Numbered from the stretch's first letter, positions 16,288-25,295 are shown. The stretch is DNA of 64,000 bases from Thermoanaerobacter ethanolicus JW 200 (GCF_003722315.1 NZ_CP033580.1:929001-993000), one strand, 5' to 3'. Program-made: numbers and translations. Notes: generated by a model not told the origin, from the letters alone.

Positions 16288-17217
16288 GACCATCAAAAAG
16301 GGCATTATAACGACACTGGATATTGTTGTATATGTGATCATACTTGTGGCAAATTCATAATCTGCTCCGTAAACTCTTGCTATAATTGCAGAGTTTACCA
16401 GCACAGGCATTGCTGACATTATGACAAATACATCTCTCATAAGCTTTGGTACTGGAATGAATATGTTTAGAAGCAATACGAAAGCAGGAGTTATTAAAAA
16501 TCTTCCGACAAAAACTAAAATGGCATCTTTGTCAAGTTTAAATTTATCAAAACCCATTTCATGAATGACTATGCCAATGTAGAATATTGATAAAGGAGTA
16601 GTGAGGTTTCCAATCATTTTAAAGCTTTCAAAGAGAAATTTTGGGAGAGAAATATTTTCAAGTACAAAAATTACTCCTATTATAAAACCTAAAAGAGGAG
16701 GGTTGAATATTCTCTTTACAGTATCCCAGTTTAATATATTTTTTTCATTTTCATTCACATCTTGTATAATGCTATAAGCTCCTAAAGTCCACAGTATTGT
16801 TGTATTTGCCATGTAGTATAAAAGGGCATAAGGTGTTGCTATATCTCCAAAAAGAGCTTGAGCCATAGGGAGCCCAACAAAGATAGTATTTGAAAGAGAA
16901 AATATCACTACGAACACACCTTTTCTTCCCTTTTTTATTTTAAAAATTTCAGCAAATATGTAGGCGATGACATATGATAGGAGAATAGATAAAAATGGGA
17001 TCAAAAGTCCTCTTACTGAGTGTTCCAATTGTTCTTTAGAAAAAGTTGTGGAGATGTTTATTATCATATTAAGAGGTAAAGATACGTTAATTACAAGCTT
17101 TGCAAAGAGATCCGATGTTGATTTGTCAAACCATCCTATTTTGGATAAATAATAGCCAAGCACCAGTATGAATACAATTATAAGAACTCCCTGGACTGCA
17201 GAGAAGAAAGTCTCCAT
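16270..17217 (-). CDS. AEC-family transporter (auxin efflux carrier type)
   Basis: A 315-residue protein with about ten membrane helices in two five-helix halves. The start at ATG 17217 follows AAGGAGG; an in-frame start at 17280 would lengthen the N-terminus with polar residues and lacks a binding site. Motifs typical of the Mem_trans family include KLVINVSLPLNMIINIS and the late PALLGFIIGVIF-like segment. Bacterial AEC proteins export organic acids such as malate; the substrate here is unknown. It converges on and overlaps the hydrolase gene by 18 bp. Confidence 0.88.
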   Translation of the reverse strand: METFFSAVQGVLIIVFILVLGYYLSKIGWFDKSTSDLFAKLVINVSLPLNMIINISTTFSKEQLEHSVRGLLIPFLSILLSYVIAYIFAEIFKIKKGRKGVFVVIFSLSNTIFVGLPMAQALFGDIATPYALLYYMANTTILWTLGAYSIIQDVNENEKNILNWDTVKRIFNPPLLGFIIGVIFVLENISLPKFLFESFKMIGNLTTPLSIFYIGIVIHEMGFDKFKLDKDAILVFVGRFLITPAFVLLLNIFIPVPKLMRDVFVIMSAMPVLVNSAIIARVYGADYEFATSMITYTTISSVVIMPFLMVLLRVI

Positions 17218-17379
17218 CAAAAAAGCCTCCTTATGAGAGAGTACAGCACTGTGTTTAGATTTATTTATTAAGGATAACATAAAATGATAAAAATTTCAAA
17301 GAGGGAAGATATTATATGTAACAACAAAAAGATCAACTGGATGTATAATGTTGTTAAAGAAGTTTTAGGAGGAGTAAGT

Positions 17380-18285
17380 ATGAAAAAAATATTTATTGGC
17401 TTGTTAATTTTAACTTTATTTTTTAGTGGGTGCCAGATTAATGTCAAAAATCATGATAATTTAGCAAAGCCCCCCAACCAAAATGTAAGTGAAGATGTTA
17501 CTCCTAATGATATCCAAAATGAAAAATGGAGATGGAGTTTCAAAGATAATAAGATTTCATCCTTGAAGGATTTGCAATTGTATAAAAGTGATGATGGGGG
17601 TAAAACATGGACACAAATTTATATCCCCGTTAATAAAATTCCTGAGAGTGCTTATAAAGATGCTGAGAATATAGTACCTTACTTTATGGATAATAATGTG
17701 TGGATAGCATGGATTGTCCCCCAAACATTACATATACTTAAAACAAAAGATGGAGGTTTACATTGGGATATATTTAAATTTGAAATCGGCAAATATGGAG
17801 AAGCTATATCAGTTCTTCAATTTGTTACTCCTGAAGAGGGTTGGATTTTGACCACAATGAATGGTGCAGGAATGCAGATAAATTATTTATTGAAAACCAA
17901 TGACGGAGGTAAAACGTGGGAAAATGTGAATATAACAGGCAAAAAGAACTATGATGGGATTTATAGTGCGGCAGATCGTTCAAATATGAAATTTTACAAC
18001 AAAAATAATGGATGGATTAGTATCTCAAACAACTTAGGTCCTGCTCCACTGCTTTTTAGAACAACAGATGGTGGGAAAAGTTGGTCAAAAATAGAATTAT
18101 CTGTGCCTGAGATTTATAAGAATTGTTATCTTTCATCTGCAAATGTACCTGTATTTGCTGATAATAAACAGGGGAAATTAATTTTGGAACTTTATGGGCC
18201 TAATAAAGATAATAAATTAGAAAAACATATTTTAGTTTATGAAACAATAGATGGGGGTAATACGTGGAGATTAAGAAAGAATTAA
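17380..18285 (+). CDS. Asp-box (Ycf48/sialidase-like) propeller lipoprotein
   Basis: A 301-residue lipoprotein. The start at ATG 17380 follows TAGGAGGAG; upstream in-frame ATG codons lack a site. The lipobox is FSGC (Cys at about residue 18). Five Asp-box repeats are visible: SDDGGKTWTQ, TKDGGLHWDI, TNDGGKTWEN, TTDGGKSWSK and TIDGGNTWRL. Each is the S/T-x-D-x-G-x-T/S-W turn of a beta-propeller blade. Asp boxes are structural, so no enzyme activity follows. A related gene lies at 20979. It is an extracellular, membrane-anchored protein of unknown partner. Confidence 0.85.
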   Translation: MKKIFIGLLILTLFFSGCQINVKNHDNLAKPPNQNVSEDVTPNDIQNEKWRWSFKDNKISSLKDLQLYKSDDGGKTWTQIYIPVNKIPESAYKDAENIVPYFMDNNVWIAWIVPQTLHILKTKDGGLHWDIFKFEIGKYGEAISVLQFVTPEEGWILTTMNGAGMQINYLLKTNDGGKTWENVNITGKKNYDGIYSAADRSNMKFYNKNNGWISISNNLGPAPLLFRTTDGGKSWSKIELSVPEIYKNCYLSSANVPVFADNKQGKLILELYGPNKDNKLEKHILVYETIDGGNTWRLRKN

Positions 18286-18344
18286 TAATTTGTAACCAAT
18301 TTGTAATATCTGATAAACGAAATAATGGTATAATGATGGTAGAA
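18283..18344 (+). promoter_or_regulatory. Duplicated promoter module, copy A
   Basis: This 62-bp block differs by only two bases from 20891-20952. It contains TTGTAA at 18290-18295 and 18301-18306 (11 bp apart) and TATAAT at 18329-18334. It overlaps the stop codon of the upstream lipoprotein gene and drives the stalk-domain gene at 18380. Confidence 0.7.
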
Positions 18345-18379
18345 ATATTTTGGAAAGGGAAATATTAAAAATGGGGTAG

Positions 18380-19024
18380 ATGTTATTGAAAAAGAGGTTG
18401 GTATTGGTTATTAGTGCTATTCTAATGGTGTCGTTTTTTACCGTAATTGCTTTTGCGAATAGTACAATCAAATTGATTGTCAATGGTAGTGAAATTAAGC
18501 CAGATGTGCCACCGCAGATTATCAATGGAAGGACAATGGTGCCAATTAAGTGGGTAGCTGAAGCCGTAGGGGCAGAGGTGAAGTGGGACAAACAAGACAG
18601 AATTGTTACGATTTCTTTTAGTGATAAAGTAGAAACGGATTTGATTAGCAATTATTTGCGAACAGCTGAAACTCCTAAGCATTTTGTAGAAAACTTTGCC
18701 CATGCCTTGCAAGATCGAAATGGAGCTGTTGCTCGTTTGTTTTTAAGTCCCAAAATTAGGGGGCAAATAAAACCTGAAATAATAGGTCCTTCTACACCTG
18801 TAACAAAAATAGAAATTAAAGAAGTTTCTTATAGTAATTATTATTGGGTATATAATGTTAAGGCATATTATGGTCCTTATGATAATAATTCACCAACATT
18901 AGCTTTTGAAATAAAGTTGACAGTAGAACCAGAAAGATATCCTGACTGTTCAGTGGTTTCGAGTAGGTATTTTATTACCAAATTGGATTGGATTAATGGT
19001 AAGACTGAATTTATACCTAATTAA
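18380..19024 (+). CDS. Secreted protein with copper-amine-oxidase-type stalk domain
   Basis: A 214-residue protein with a cleavable signal peptide (residues 1-26, ending AFA). Residues about 28-75 are the Cu_amine_oxidN1 or stalk domain: I-K-L-I-V-N-G-S-E-I...P-P-Q-I-I-N-G-R-T-M-V-P-I-K-W-V-A-E-A-V-G-A-E-V-K-W-D, split here only by unlisted residues. That domain is common in Thermoanaerobacterales exported proteins and is thought to bind the wall or to dimerise. The C-terminal half (about 90-214) looks like an NTF2-like domain. No oxidase domain is present despite the name. Confidence 0.82.
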   Translation: MLLKKRLVLVISAILMVSFFTVIAFANSTIKLIVNGSEIKPDVPPQIINGRTMVPIKWVAEAVGAEVKWDKQDRIVTISFSDKVETDLISNYLRTAETPKHFVENFAHALQDRNGAVARLFLSPKIRGQIKPEIIGPSTPVTKIEIKEVSYSNYYWVYNVKAYYGPYDNNSPTLAFEIKLTVEPERYPDCSVVSSRYFITKLDWINGKTEFIPN

Positions 19025-19263
19025 AGAGAAATATTGTCTGGGTTTAAGAAAGTTTCAGAGAAAAAGTTTTCTTGAATGGGTTATATACCATCAATAGATA
19101 TAGGGGATTGGGCTTATTGTAGCTAAAGGCTAATAAGATATAACAATCAATATCGTAATTTTAATATTAATTGTTTCTCTTAACTCTTATTGATGATGCT
19201 GGAAAGATATAGATGATAAATTTTGAAATTAATGAAAACATATATTTTAAGGAGTGAGTCTGG

Positions 19264-19925
19264 ATGAGAAAACTTCTCATTATTTTAATGGTAATATTAT
19301 TTTTGAGTGGCTGCTATATTAATATCACAAAAACTGATAAAGACAGCTCAGAAAGCATTATACCTCCTGTGTCTAAAACAAAAGAAAATTTTAGTGAAAA
19401 AAAACAAACAAAATAAATATTAGTGAACTTCCTAAAAGCAAGGAAGAGACTGCGACTATTGAAGGTGTGGATTATAAAGTTTCATATACACTTTTTGATT
19501 GTTCTAAATTATCACCTGGTTTTATAACTTATATTCCGGAAAACATGGAAACAAGTATTAATAATTTTGGAGATGGAAGCACAACTGTGCGTATAGAAAC
19601 TTCAAAAATAATAAATGGACAATTTCTTCATGACTATGACTATATTGAAATAACTTTTTTGCCGAGAAATGTAGATAAATCTTATGCAATTGAAAAAGTA
19701 AAAGGTCTTGCAAACAAATATAAGCTTAAAGAAGAGCAAAAGATTTTTAATTGGGCGATATTTCAGAGGAATGGAGTTTATGGAGTTATAGTTTTAGGAG
19801 AGCATGAAGGGAGATATTTCTATATTATTATTCATCCTACTCTTGAATCGTCAGACATGTTTAATCCAATAGCTAAAAATCTAATCAAGGAATTTATATG
19901 GGTAGATACAGGTACGAGATTATAA
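19264..19925 (+). pseudogene. Lipoprotein gene with a +1 frameshift at an A8 run
   Basis: ATG 19264 (binding site TAAGGAGTGAG) starts a lipoprotein: signal peptide then LSGC, Cys at residue 17. The frame hits TAA just after a run of eight A at 19397-19404. A one-base shift there joins it without gap to the downstream frame ...ISELPKSKEETATIEG, which runs to 19925 and encodes about 165 further residues. The total would be about 219 residues. The lesion sits in a homopolymer, so it may be a mutation, a phase-variable switch, or a site of polymerase slippage that still makes some full product. Confidence 0.6.
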
Positions 19926-19931
19926 AAAATT

Positions 19932-19966
19932 ACTCCCTCACATTTTAATTGTGAGGGAGTTTTAGT
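19932..19966. terminator. Bidirectional terminator
   Basis: ACTCCCTCAC (19932-19941) pairs perfectly with GTGAGGGAGT (19951-19960), followed by TTTAGTTT on the plus strand and preceded by ATAAAAAATT, which gives a T-run on the minus strand. It lies between the convergent lipoprotein and peptidase genes. Confidence 0.85.
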
Positions 19967-20656
19967 TTAGGTATCAGGTAGCAATGCAGACCAAGTTTGA
20001 GAACCAACAATTCCATCAGGTGTTAAGTTATGGTCTTTTTGAAACTTTATAACTGCGTTTTTCGTAATATCTCCAAAAATTCCATCTATATCAGTAAGTG
20101 TGAGATAACCATTGTAATATAGTGCATCCTGGCAAGTTGCTACATAAACATTTTGACTACCGTATTGAACTATTGGATAATATGGTGAACCTGGATCTCT
20201 TGCATCACCATGAACATGACTGCTATAATCTGGTTCAACGAAAGTCCAATAGGATAGAGCAATTTTATACATTTGCTCTAATGTTATATTTCCGTAATAA
20301 GGGACCATATCAAATGCTTTTCCTGCCATATGTTGAGAATATTTTGCTACTTGTCCAGGATATTTACTTGCTAAATCTTTATTGTGTTTAACAGAGCAAT
20401 ATGCGCGGGTGATACGTATAGGAGTTCCTATTGCTTTTCTATAGTTATTCCATTGATTTAGTGTTTTTGTATCTGTAAAAATATAAGTAGTATATAATTT
20501 ATCAAAATCAGAGCTATAATCTGCCAATTCGTATACTGATAAATTTTCTGCTTTTGGCATTGGTTCTAATCCTTTTAGAGTATATCTTTCCCATTGAGAA
20601 GTATTTGTATTAAATATGTTTACTGAGAAAATTGTATTTTTAAGATCGGTACTCAT
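19967..20656 (-). CDS. Peptidoglycan peptidase: M15-like domain plus PG-binding domain
   Basis: A 229-residue protein with start ATG 20656 behind AAGGAGGTGG. The N-terminal two thirds resemble M15/DUF882-type D-Ala-D-Ala carboxypeptidases: R-I-T-R-A-Y-C-S, then Q-H-M-A-G-K-A-F-D-M (the H-x6-D zinc motif, about residue 127) and S-H-V-H-G-D (about 165), which supplies the second His. The last 60 residues, GIFGDITKNAVIKFQKDHNLTPDGIVGSQTW in outline, form a PG_binding_1 domain. No signal peptide is seen, which is odd for a wall enzyme and may point to a phage or sporulation origin. Confidence 0.8.
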   Translation of the reverse strand: MSTDLKNTIFSVNIFNTNTSQWERYTLKGLEPMPKAENLSVYELADYSSDFDKLYTTYIFTDTKTLNQWNNYRKAIGTPIRITRAYCSVKHNKDLASKYPGQVAKYSQHMAGKAFDMVPYYGNITLEQMYKIALSYWTFVEPDYSSHVHGDARDPGSPYYPIVQYGSQNVYVATCQDALYYNGYLTLTDIDGIFGDITKNAVIKFQKDHNLTPDGIVGSQTWSALLPDT

Positions 20657-20746
20657 AAGATTCCACCTCCTTCTATTATTTATTTTTTCAAGGACTAATC
20701 GGCCGATTTACCTTTCTACCTATTAAAGAGAGTTTTATATGCTAAT

Positions 20747-20856
20747 TTACAACCCATCTAAGAAATCTTCTCCTAAAAATTCTCTCATTTTTTCAATGCT
20801 CTTTTCTTTGTTTTATTTACTGCCTGCTGCGAAATATGGAGCTTTAAGGCTATTTT
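20747..20856 (-). pseudogene. Sigma-70 region 4 remnant
   Basis: On the minus strand a short degraded frame reads KIALKLHISQQAVNKTKKRA then, after a one-base shift in an A-run near 20788, LKKMREFLGEDFLDGL and stop. I-A-x-x-L-x-I-S-Q-Q-A-V-N-x-x-x-x-R-A is the helix-turn-helix of sigma region 4.2. Nothing else of the sigma factor remains. This lies in the 322-bp gap 20657-20978, which otherwise holds the promoter module below. Confidence 0.55.
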
Positions 20857-20890
20857 CTAAGCAAATTATTAAGGGGAATTAATAAAAATT

Positions 20891-20952
20891 TAATAATTTG
20901 TAACCAATTTGTAATATCTGACAAACGAAATAATGGTATAATGTTGGTAGAA
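20891..20952 (+). promoter_or_regulatory. Duplicated promoter module, copy B
   Basis: The block is identical at 60 of 62 positions to 18283-18344. It contains the paired TTGTAA hexamers 11 bp apart and TATAAT at 20937-20942, 37 bp before the Asp-box lipoprotein gene. The pair suggests control by an OmpR/PhoP-type regulator. Confidence 0.7.
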
Positions 20953-20978
20953 GAATTTATGGGAGGTTTTGGTGAGGA

Positions 20979-22070
20979 ATGAAAAAAGCTCTTGTAATTT
21001 TGATAATTTTAACTTTGTTATTTGGCGGATGCCAAACAAAAAGAGAGGTTAAGGAGAGTAATACGTTTCACAAACTAATTCCTAATTTTCAATATTTCCA
21101 AATGATAGATAGAAATAATGGATGGGCTATTGGAGAAAATATGGGAGAAAATAAAGTATTTATTACAAATGATGGAGGCACTACATGGGTGACTGCTTCG
21201 ACTTCTGCCATAGGTGACATTCGTGAATGGTTTTTTATGGATTCTGATCATGCTTGGATACTTTATTCTAATGAGACTCTCTATAAGACGGAAGATAGAG
21301 GTAAAAACTGGGATGCTGATGAAGTGCCTTTTGGTATGGGTAAATTATTTTTTATAAATTCCGGTGGAGAATATCAAGGTTGGGCCCTTAAGGAATATGG
21401 GCCTGCGTCTGGGAATGTGCCTGTGGATGTTTATAAATTAATAAACAATAAATGGACTCTCATTCACGAAGGAGAATTGCCTAACAGTACTTCAGCATCT
21501 CCTAATCCACTTCCATATGAAGGGGAGAAAAAGAGCTTTGTTTTTTTGCCTGATGTAAAAACGGGTTTTATTACAGTGGAAAGGTGTGAACCAGGAAAAT
21601 CTAGTTTATACATGACCACTGATGGAAGATATACATGGAATAAAAAAATTATTCCACTGCTTTCAAGATTTGATGAAGAATATATTTCTGTATATTCTCT
21701 TAAACTTGTTGATGGTGAAATCATTTGGCCAATATCTGCATTTGATGATGTGAGAGGGGATTTTGAGGAAGTGTTTTTAGTAAGCAAGGATAATGGGAAT
21801 AGTTGGAAAGAGAAGGCTTCTTTTGTATCCAAGAATTCCCCCAGAGAGGTTTATGTAGTAGATGAAGAAAACTGGTATGTTTTATTTGAAGATGAATTAT
21901 TTAAAACAAATAACGGAGGAAATACATGGGAAAAGCTAAATATTCCTCAAGGTACATTTCAAATTCAATTTATAGATAATAAAACAGTGTGGGCTTTAGC
22001 TTCAACATCGGGTGGGACAAATTTATTTTACAGTGAAAATGGCGGTTATACGTGGGATAAGAAGTTTTAA
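20979..22070 (+). CDS. Asp-box (Ycf48/sialidase-like) propeller lipoprotein, second copy
   Basis: A 363-residue lipoprotein with start ATG 20979 (GGGAGGTTTTGGTGAGGA upstream) and lipobox FGGC (Cys at about residue 18). At least six Asp-box turns occur: TNDGGTTWVT, TEDRGKNWDA, TTDGRYTWNK, SKDNGNSWKE, TNNGGNTWEK and SENGGYTWDK. The blades are spaced 45-70 residues apart, as in a six- or seven-bladed propeller. It is related to the gene at 17380 and shares a promoter module with the gene at 18380. The protein is probably exposed on the cell surface; its ligand is unknown. Confidence 0.85.
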   Translation: MKKALVILIILTLLFGGCQTKREVKESNTFHKLIPNFQYFQMIDRNNGWAIGENMGENKVFITNDGGTTWVTASTSAIGDIREWFFMDSDHAWILYSNETLYKTEDRGKNWDADEVPFGMGKLFFINSGGEYQGWALKEYGPASGNVPVDVYKLINNKWTLIHEGELPNSTSASPNPLPYEGEKKSFVFLPDVKTGFITVERCEPGKSSLYMTTDGRYTWNKKIIPLLSRFDEEYISVYSLKLVDGEIIWPISAFDDVRGDFEEVFLVSKDNGNSWKEKASFVSKNSPREVYVVDEENWYVLFEDELFKTNNGGNTWEKLNIPQGTFQIQFIDNKTVWALASTSGGTNLFYSENGGYTWDKKF

Positions 22071-22116
22071 AATTTCAATTGGTGTATAAGGAGAAAATGA
22101 GGAGGATGAGAACAGA

Positions 22117-22539
22117 ATGTATAGAAAAATAAGAGTTATTGTATTAATTGTAATAATTTATTTTATCGCTATTTTGGCTAAAAATCTGTATGAATATAGA
22201 GTAAAGACCATTGATGAAGCCATTGGATTTAATCTTGATAATGTTTATAAAGTAGAGATATTAAGAAATGAGCAACCAAAAATAACAGAAGATAAAGAAA
22301 AAATTAAAGAATTAACCGAATGGTTAAGAGGATACAAATATAAAATGAGCAGCACGGTAAAAGGAAAAATAGATTTTTCTTATTATGTAATAAATTTTTA
22401 TTCTCATGTAGAGAACGGCTTTATAGCTTTTGATAAAGATAATAAAAAAATAATTATAGTAAATGGGTATACATACGATGTTTTCGATAACTCTATTGTA
22501 CAGGATTATTTACAGTCTTTTTGGGAATCTATCAGATAA
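22117..22539 (+). CDS. Membrane-anchored protein of unknown function (140 residues)
   Basis: The protein has one N-terminal helix (residues 5-24, VIVLIVIIYFIAILAKNL) and a 115-residue outer domain with alternating strands (DNVYKVEILRNEQPKITEDKEKIKELTEWLRGYKY...NGYTYDVFDNS in outline). It follows the Asp-box gene by 46 bp behind GAGGAGGATGAG and is probably co-transcribed. I do not recognise the family; the layout resembles small DUF5301-like secreted proteins. Confidence 0.6.
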   Translation: MYRKIRVIVLIVIIYFIAILAKNLYEYRVKTIDEAIGFNLDNVYKVEILRNEQPKITEDKEKIKELTEWLRGYKYKMSSTVKGKIDFSYYVINFYSHVENGFIAFDKDNKKIIIVNGYTYDVFDNSIVQDYLQSFWESIR

Positions 22540-22603
22540 GGCGAAGTAAAAAATAAAATAAATTAGGAATGGAAGGATTAATATTTGTTTGGAGGTAGGT
22601 GCA

Positions 22604-23329
22604 ATGAGGAAAACAAAAACTTTTTTACTAATCGCTTTTGCCATTGTTTTATCATTGAGTATAATTGCCCTTGGATTGTCAGTCTCGAGAGTTAGTGCAG
22701 GGGATGGGCCAAATCAATCACAGTTTGATAAAATTATTGAAAAAGTAGGCAGCTTTTTAAAGGGTAATAAAGACAAATTGAAAGTCAATGAAGGGGATGT
22801 GATTGCAGAGGCTAACGGTATACCGATATATAAAAACGAATTTGAATTGCGTAAGGGATTGACATTCGCATCGGAAGGACAGGTAAACGATATAAATAAT
22901 TTTGTTTTAAATAAATTGGTGAGAGAGAAAGTAAAAGAATATCTTGCTATGAAATACAATCTAAAGGTATCTGAAGATGAAATAAATTCATATATTGAAA
23001 AAGAGAAACAACAATTTAAAGAATTTCCTGAAGCGGAGGGAAAATTGAAAGAGTTAATTTCTGCAAGTGGTATGACATATGAGGAATACTGGAACGATTA
23101 TGAGAGATACAATGTAAAAAGAATGTTGCTTTTTGATAAGCTGTACAATGCGATAATCAATGAAGGAATTAAAAATGGGGAATTGAAGAAAACGGATAAA
23201 ATGACCATAGAGGTGCAAAATGAGTATAAAAAGTATTTTGACAATATAATAGATCAATATGTAAAACAGGCTAAAATATCGATTGATGAAAAATATAAAG
23301 ATATGTTTAGAGGCTTCAGAGTAGATTGA
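22604..23329 (+). CDS. Secreted SurA-N domain protein
   Basis: A 241-residue protein. The start at ATG 22604 follows TTTGGAGGTAGG; a start 15 bases upstream overlaps that site. A signal peptide spans residues 1-30 (ending VSA-G). After a linker, E-A-N-G-I-P-I-Y-K-N-E-F-E-L-R begins a SurA N-terminal chaperone domain of about 110 residues, with VREKVKEYLAMKYNLKVSEDEINSYI as its typical helices. The PpiC rotamase domain that usually follows is absent. It probably binds unfolded exported proteins; it stands at the end of the lipoprotein cluster. Confidence 0.8.
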   Translation: MRKTKTFLLIAFAIVLSLSIIALGLSVSRVSAGDGPNQSQFDKIIEKVGSFLKGNKDKLKVNEGDVIAEANGIPIYKNEFELRKGLTFASEGQVNDINNFVLNKLVREKVKEYLAMKYNLKVSEDEINSYIEKEKQQFKEFPEAEGKLKELISASGMTYEEYWNDYERYNVKRMLLFDKLYNAIINEGIKNGELKKTDKMTIEVQNEYKKYFDNIIDQYVKQAKISIDEKYKDMFRGFRVD

Positions 23330-23352
23330 TTTTGTAGAGGTAGGAGAGGGGA

Positions 23353-23735
23353 ATGAAAAAATTTTTTATAATACTATTGCTCTATAGACGTTGGAAAAAA
23401 TATATATTATAATAACCGTAAAGAATACTTAAGAGGTTTTACACTAAGATTTAAAAATGTATAAATTTTACAAAATATTAAAAAATATCAATTGATAATA
23501 GTAGCAATGAGAAAAAATATAAAACCTTTACCTTTTACTAGAACGCCTTTTAAACCAGATGTCCTTTGGATACGAACACATAACCTTAACTTCTACAAAA
23601 TATTTTTATCCGACATCAAACTATTATTACTATGATCTTTCAAGTTATGGTTGGCTACCTGTAAGAACGGATATTTTGCATGGATATGTTTCTACTTCAT
23701 GGGTAACACTTCATAGGGAGACTAGTAGTGAATGA
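23353..23735 (+). pseudogene. Remnants of a small secreted protein
   Basis: In the 521-bp gap 23330-23850, ATG 23353 behind AGGAGAGGGGA starts a signal-like peptide (MKKFFIILLLL) that stops after 11 codons. A later frame, ATG 23559-23735 (58 residues), reads YYYYDLSSYGWLPVRTDILH then GYVSTSWVTL. W-L-P-V-R-x-x-x-x-x-G-Y-V-S-x-x-W resembles the core of an SH3-like wall-binding domain. The pieces would make one small exported protein if the frames were joined. The gene is broken by at least one shift. Confidence 0.4.
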
Positions 23736-23850
23736 GTGTTGATGTTAAATAATGGATATGTAAATTGATATTAAATTAAAAGAATTGAAAAGTATTACAA
23801 TAACACAGAGGTATTCTTTTTTATAAAAATAAAAGAAAGGGAGAGTGTTA

Positions 23851-23895
23851 ATGAAAGAAGAAAATGTAGAGTTTAAGATGTTTTTTATATTGTTA
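23851..23895 (+). pseudogene. 5' end of a membrane-protein gene split by an IS
   Basis: ATG 23851 behind AAAGGGAGAG encodes MKEENVEFKMFFILL up to the target duplication TGTTA (23891-23895). The reading frame continues exactly at 25296 after the element and one duplicate are removed. Confidence 0.85.
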
Positions 23896-25290
23896 ACTAT
23901 AGATGAGAAAAATTGATAACAAATATTACCATAAAATAGATGCACTACACCTATGCTAACTGTAGTTCTGCTAAAATTTCATCAATAGGTACTTTATTAT
24001 TAGCTCGCTCATACAGCCATTGAACACGCTGCTTTTGTACTTCTTTGCGTACCATTTTTATTCCTTGCCCAAATTTGCAATATTCGTCGCCTGAAGTCGT
24101 ACAATACAGGTATGTCAATGATATAAGCCATAATAATCTATCTATTGATTTTGTTGATCGTACTTGATATGTATTTAGTCCAAGATTATTCTTTGTCTGC
24201 CTAAAGAATATTTCTATAGGCCATCTTTGACTGTAGTAATTTAGAATAGTCTCGGTATCTAATTCAGTATCAGTACAGATAAATGCATGTAGAGCATTTT
24301 CATTTTTAAAAGCTTTCTCAGGCCAGCACAATACTACTACAGCATTATCTATGCCATTTAAGGCTCCTTCATAGCGATATACCCAGTAATTAGAACCGTT
24401 TACTGTAACGAGGCAAACTTCGTTCTTTTCGATATATTGGGCAAAATCTTTTATCTGAATTCTGATGCCTTGTGGATAGATAATCCTGTTAGTTTTTAAT
24501 GCTCCTATGAGATGGTATCCTCTTTCGAAATGTGCTTCTATTACTTTTTTGTTTATGTACCATGAATCACATAGTCCATATGCTGGTCCTTTAGGTATTG
24601 GAAGCATAGATACCATTTCACATATTCTTTCGATTTTGCTTTTGCCACCTTTTTCATAGCGCTCAATGCAGTAAGGTAATACCACATTGCCGCAAGATAG
24701 CATCATGGTAAGAAGTTGATGTCCCCAAACTTGCTTCCCTTTTAAATGTGATTGATGGAATCCTGTTGCCTGGATAGTATGTTTAGCCTGTAACGAAGGC
24801 TTTGTCTTCTCAGCAATAGTATCATCAAAAATCACAAATATCGGCTTGTTGCTAGTTTGGGATAATTCAAATATAATGCGAATAACTTCTCGCCTTATAG
24901 CTCTCCATGCATACTCTATATTCCAAACACCTTGGCTTAAGAATTTGCCAAACGTGGTTCTATGGCAATTAGCAAGGCTTAAATTAACTATATCTGTAAC
25001 AGTACCACTATAACCTTTTTGAGTGGCAGCAATTATAAATTCTAAAATATGACGAATAACAGGTTTAGTAAAATATAATGCAAAATTTAATTTCATTAAG
25101 TACTGGATTATTGATGAATTTTCTGTTATTCTTTTATTATGAGACATTTGCTCCACTCCTATGATTAATATTGTTATAGGGTAACAACATATTAATACCA
25201 TAGAAGCGAGCATTTGTCTCTATTTTTATTAAATTTTTTCATATAAGTTTGTTATGGTAATTTATGTTAGTGAATTTTCTCATCTATAGT
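23896..25290 (-). mobile_element. IS4/IS701-like insertion sequence with 5-bp target duplication
   Basis: The 1395-bp element has inverted ends starting ACTATAGATGAGAAAA and is flanked on both sides by TGTTA (23891-23895 and 25291-25295). The single transposase gene fills it on the minus strand. Perfect flanking repeats and an intact gene suggest a recent insertion. Confidence 0.92.
23951..25147 (-). CDS. IS4/IS701-like DDE transposase
   Basis: A 398-residue protein. The start ATG 25147 follows AGGAGTGGAG; a longer frame to 25213 begins in the IS end and is rejected. Catalytic residues are visible: Asp in IFVIFDDTIAEK, Asp in YGLCDSWYINKK, and Glu in the YREK motif Y-S-Q-R-W-P-I-E-I-F-F-R-Q-T-K (Y-2-R-3-E-6-K). 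The gene appears intact. The five-base target duplication and the motif set place it in the IS4/IS701 group; the exact family needs a database comparison. Confidence 0.9.
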   Translation of the reverse strand: MSHNKRITENSSIIQYLMKLNFALYFTKPVIRHILEFIIAATQKGYSGTVTDIVNLSLANCHRTTFGKFLSQGVWNIEYAWRAIRREVIRIIFELSQTSNKPIFVIFDDTIAEKTKPSLQAKHTIQATGFHQSHLKGKQVWGHQLLTMMLSCGNVVLPYCIERYEKGGKSKIERICEMVSMLPIPKGPAYGLCDSWYINKKVIEAHFERGYHLIGALKTNRIIYPQGIRIQIKDFAQYIEKNEVCLVTVNGSNYWVYRYEGALNGIDNAVVVLCWPEKAFKNENALHAFICTDTELDTETILNYYSQRWPIEIFFRQTKNNLGLNTYQVRSTKSIDRLLWLISLTYLYCTTSGDEYCKFGQGIKMVRKEVQKQRVQWLYERANNKVPIDEILAELQLA

Positions 25291-25295
25291 TGTTA

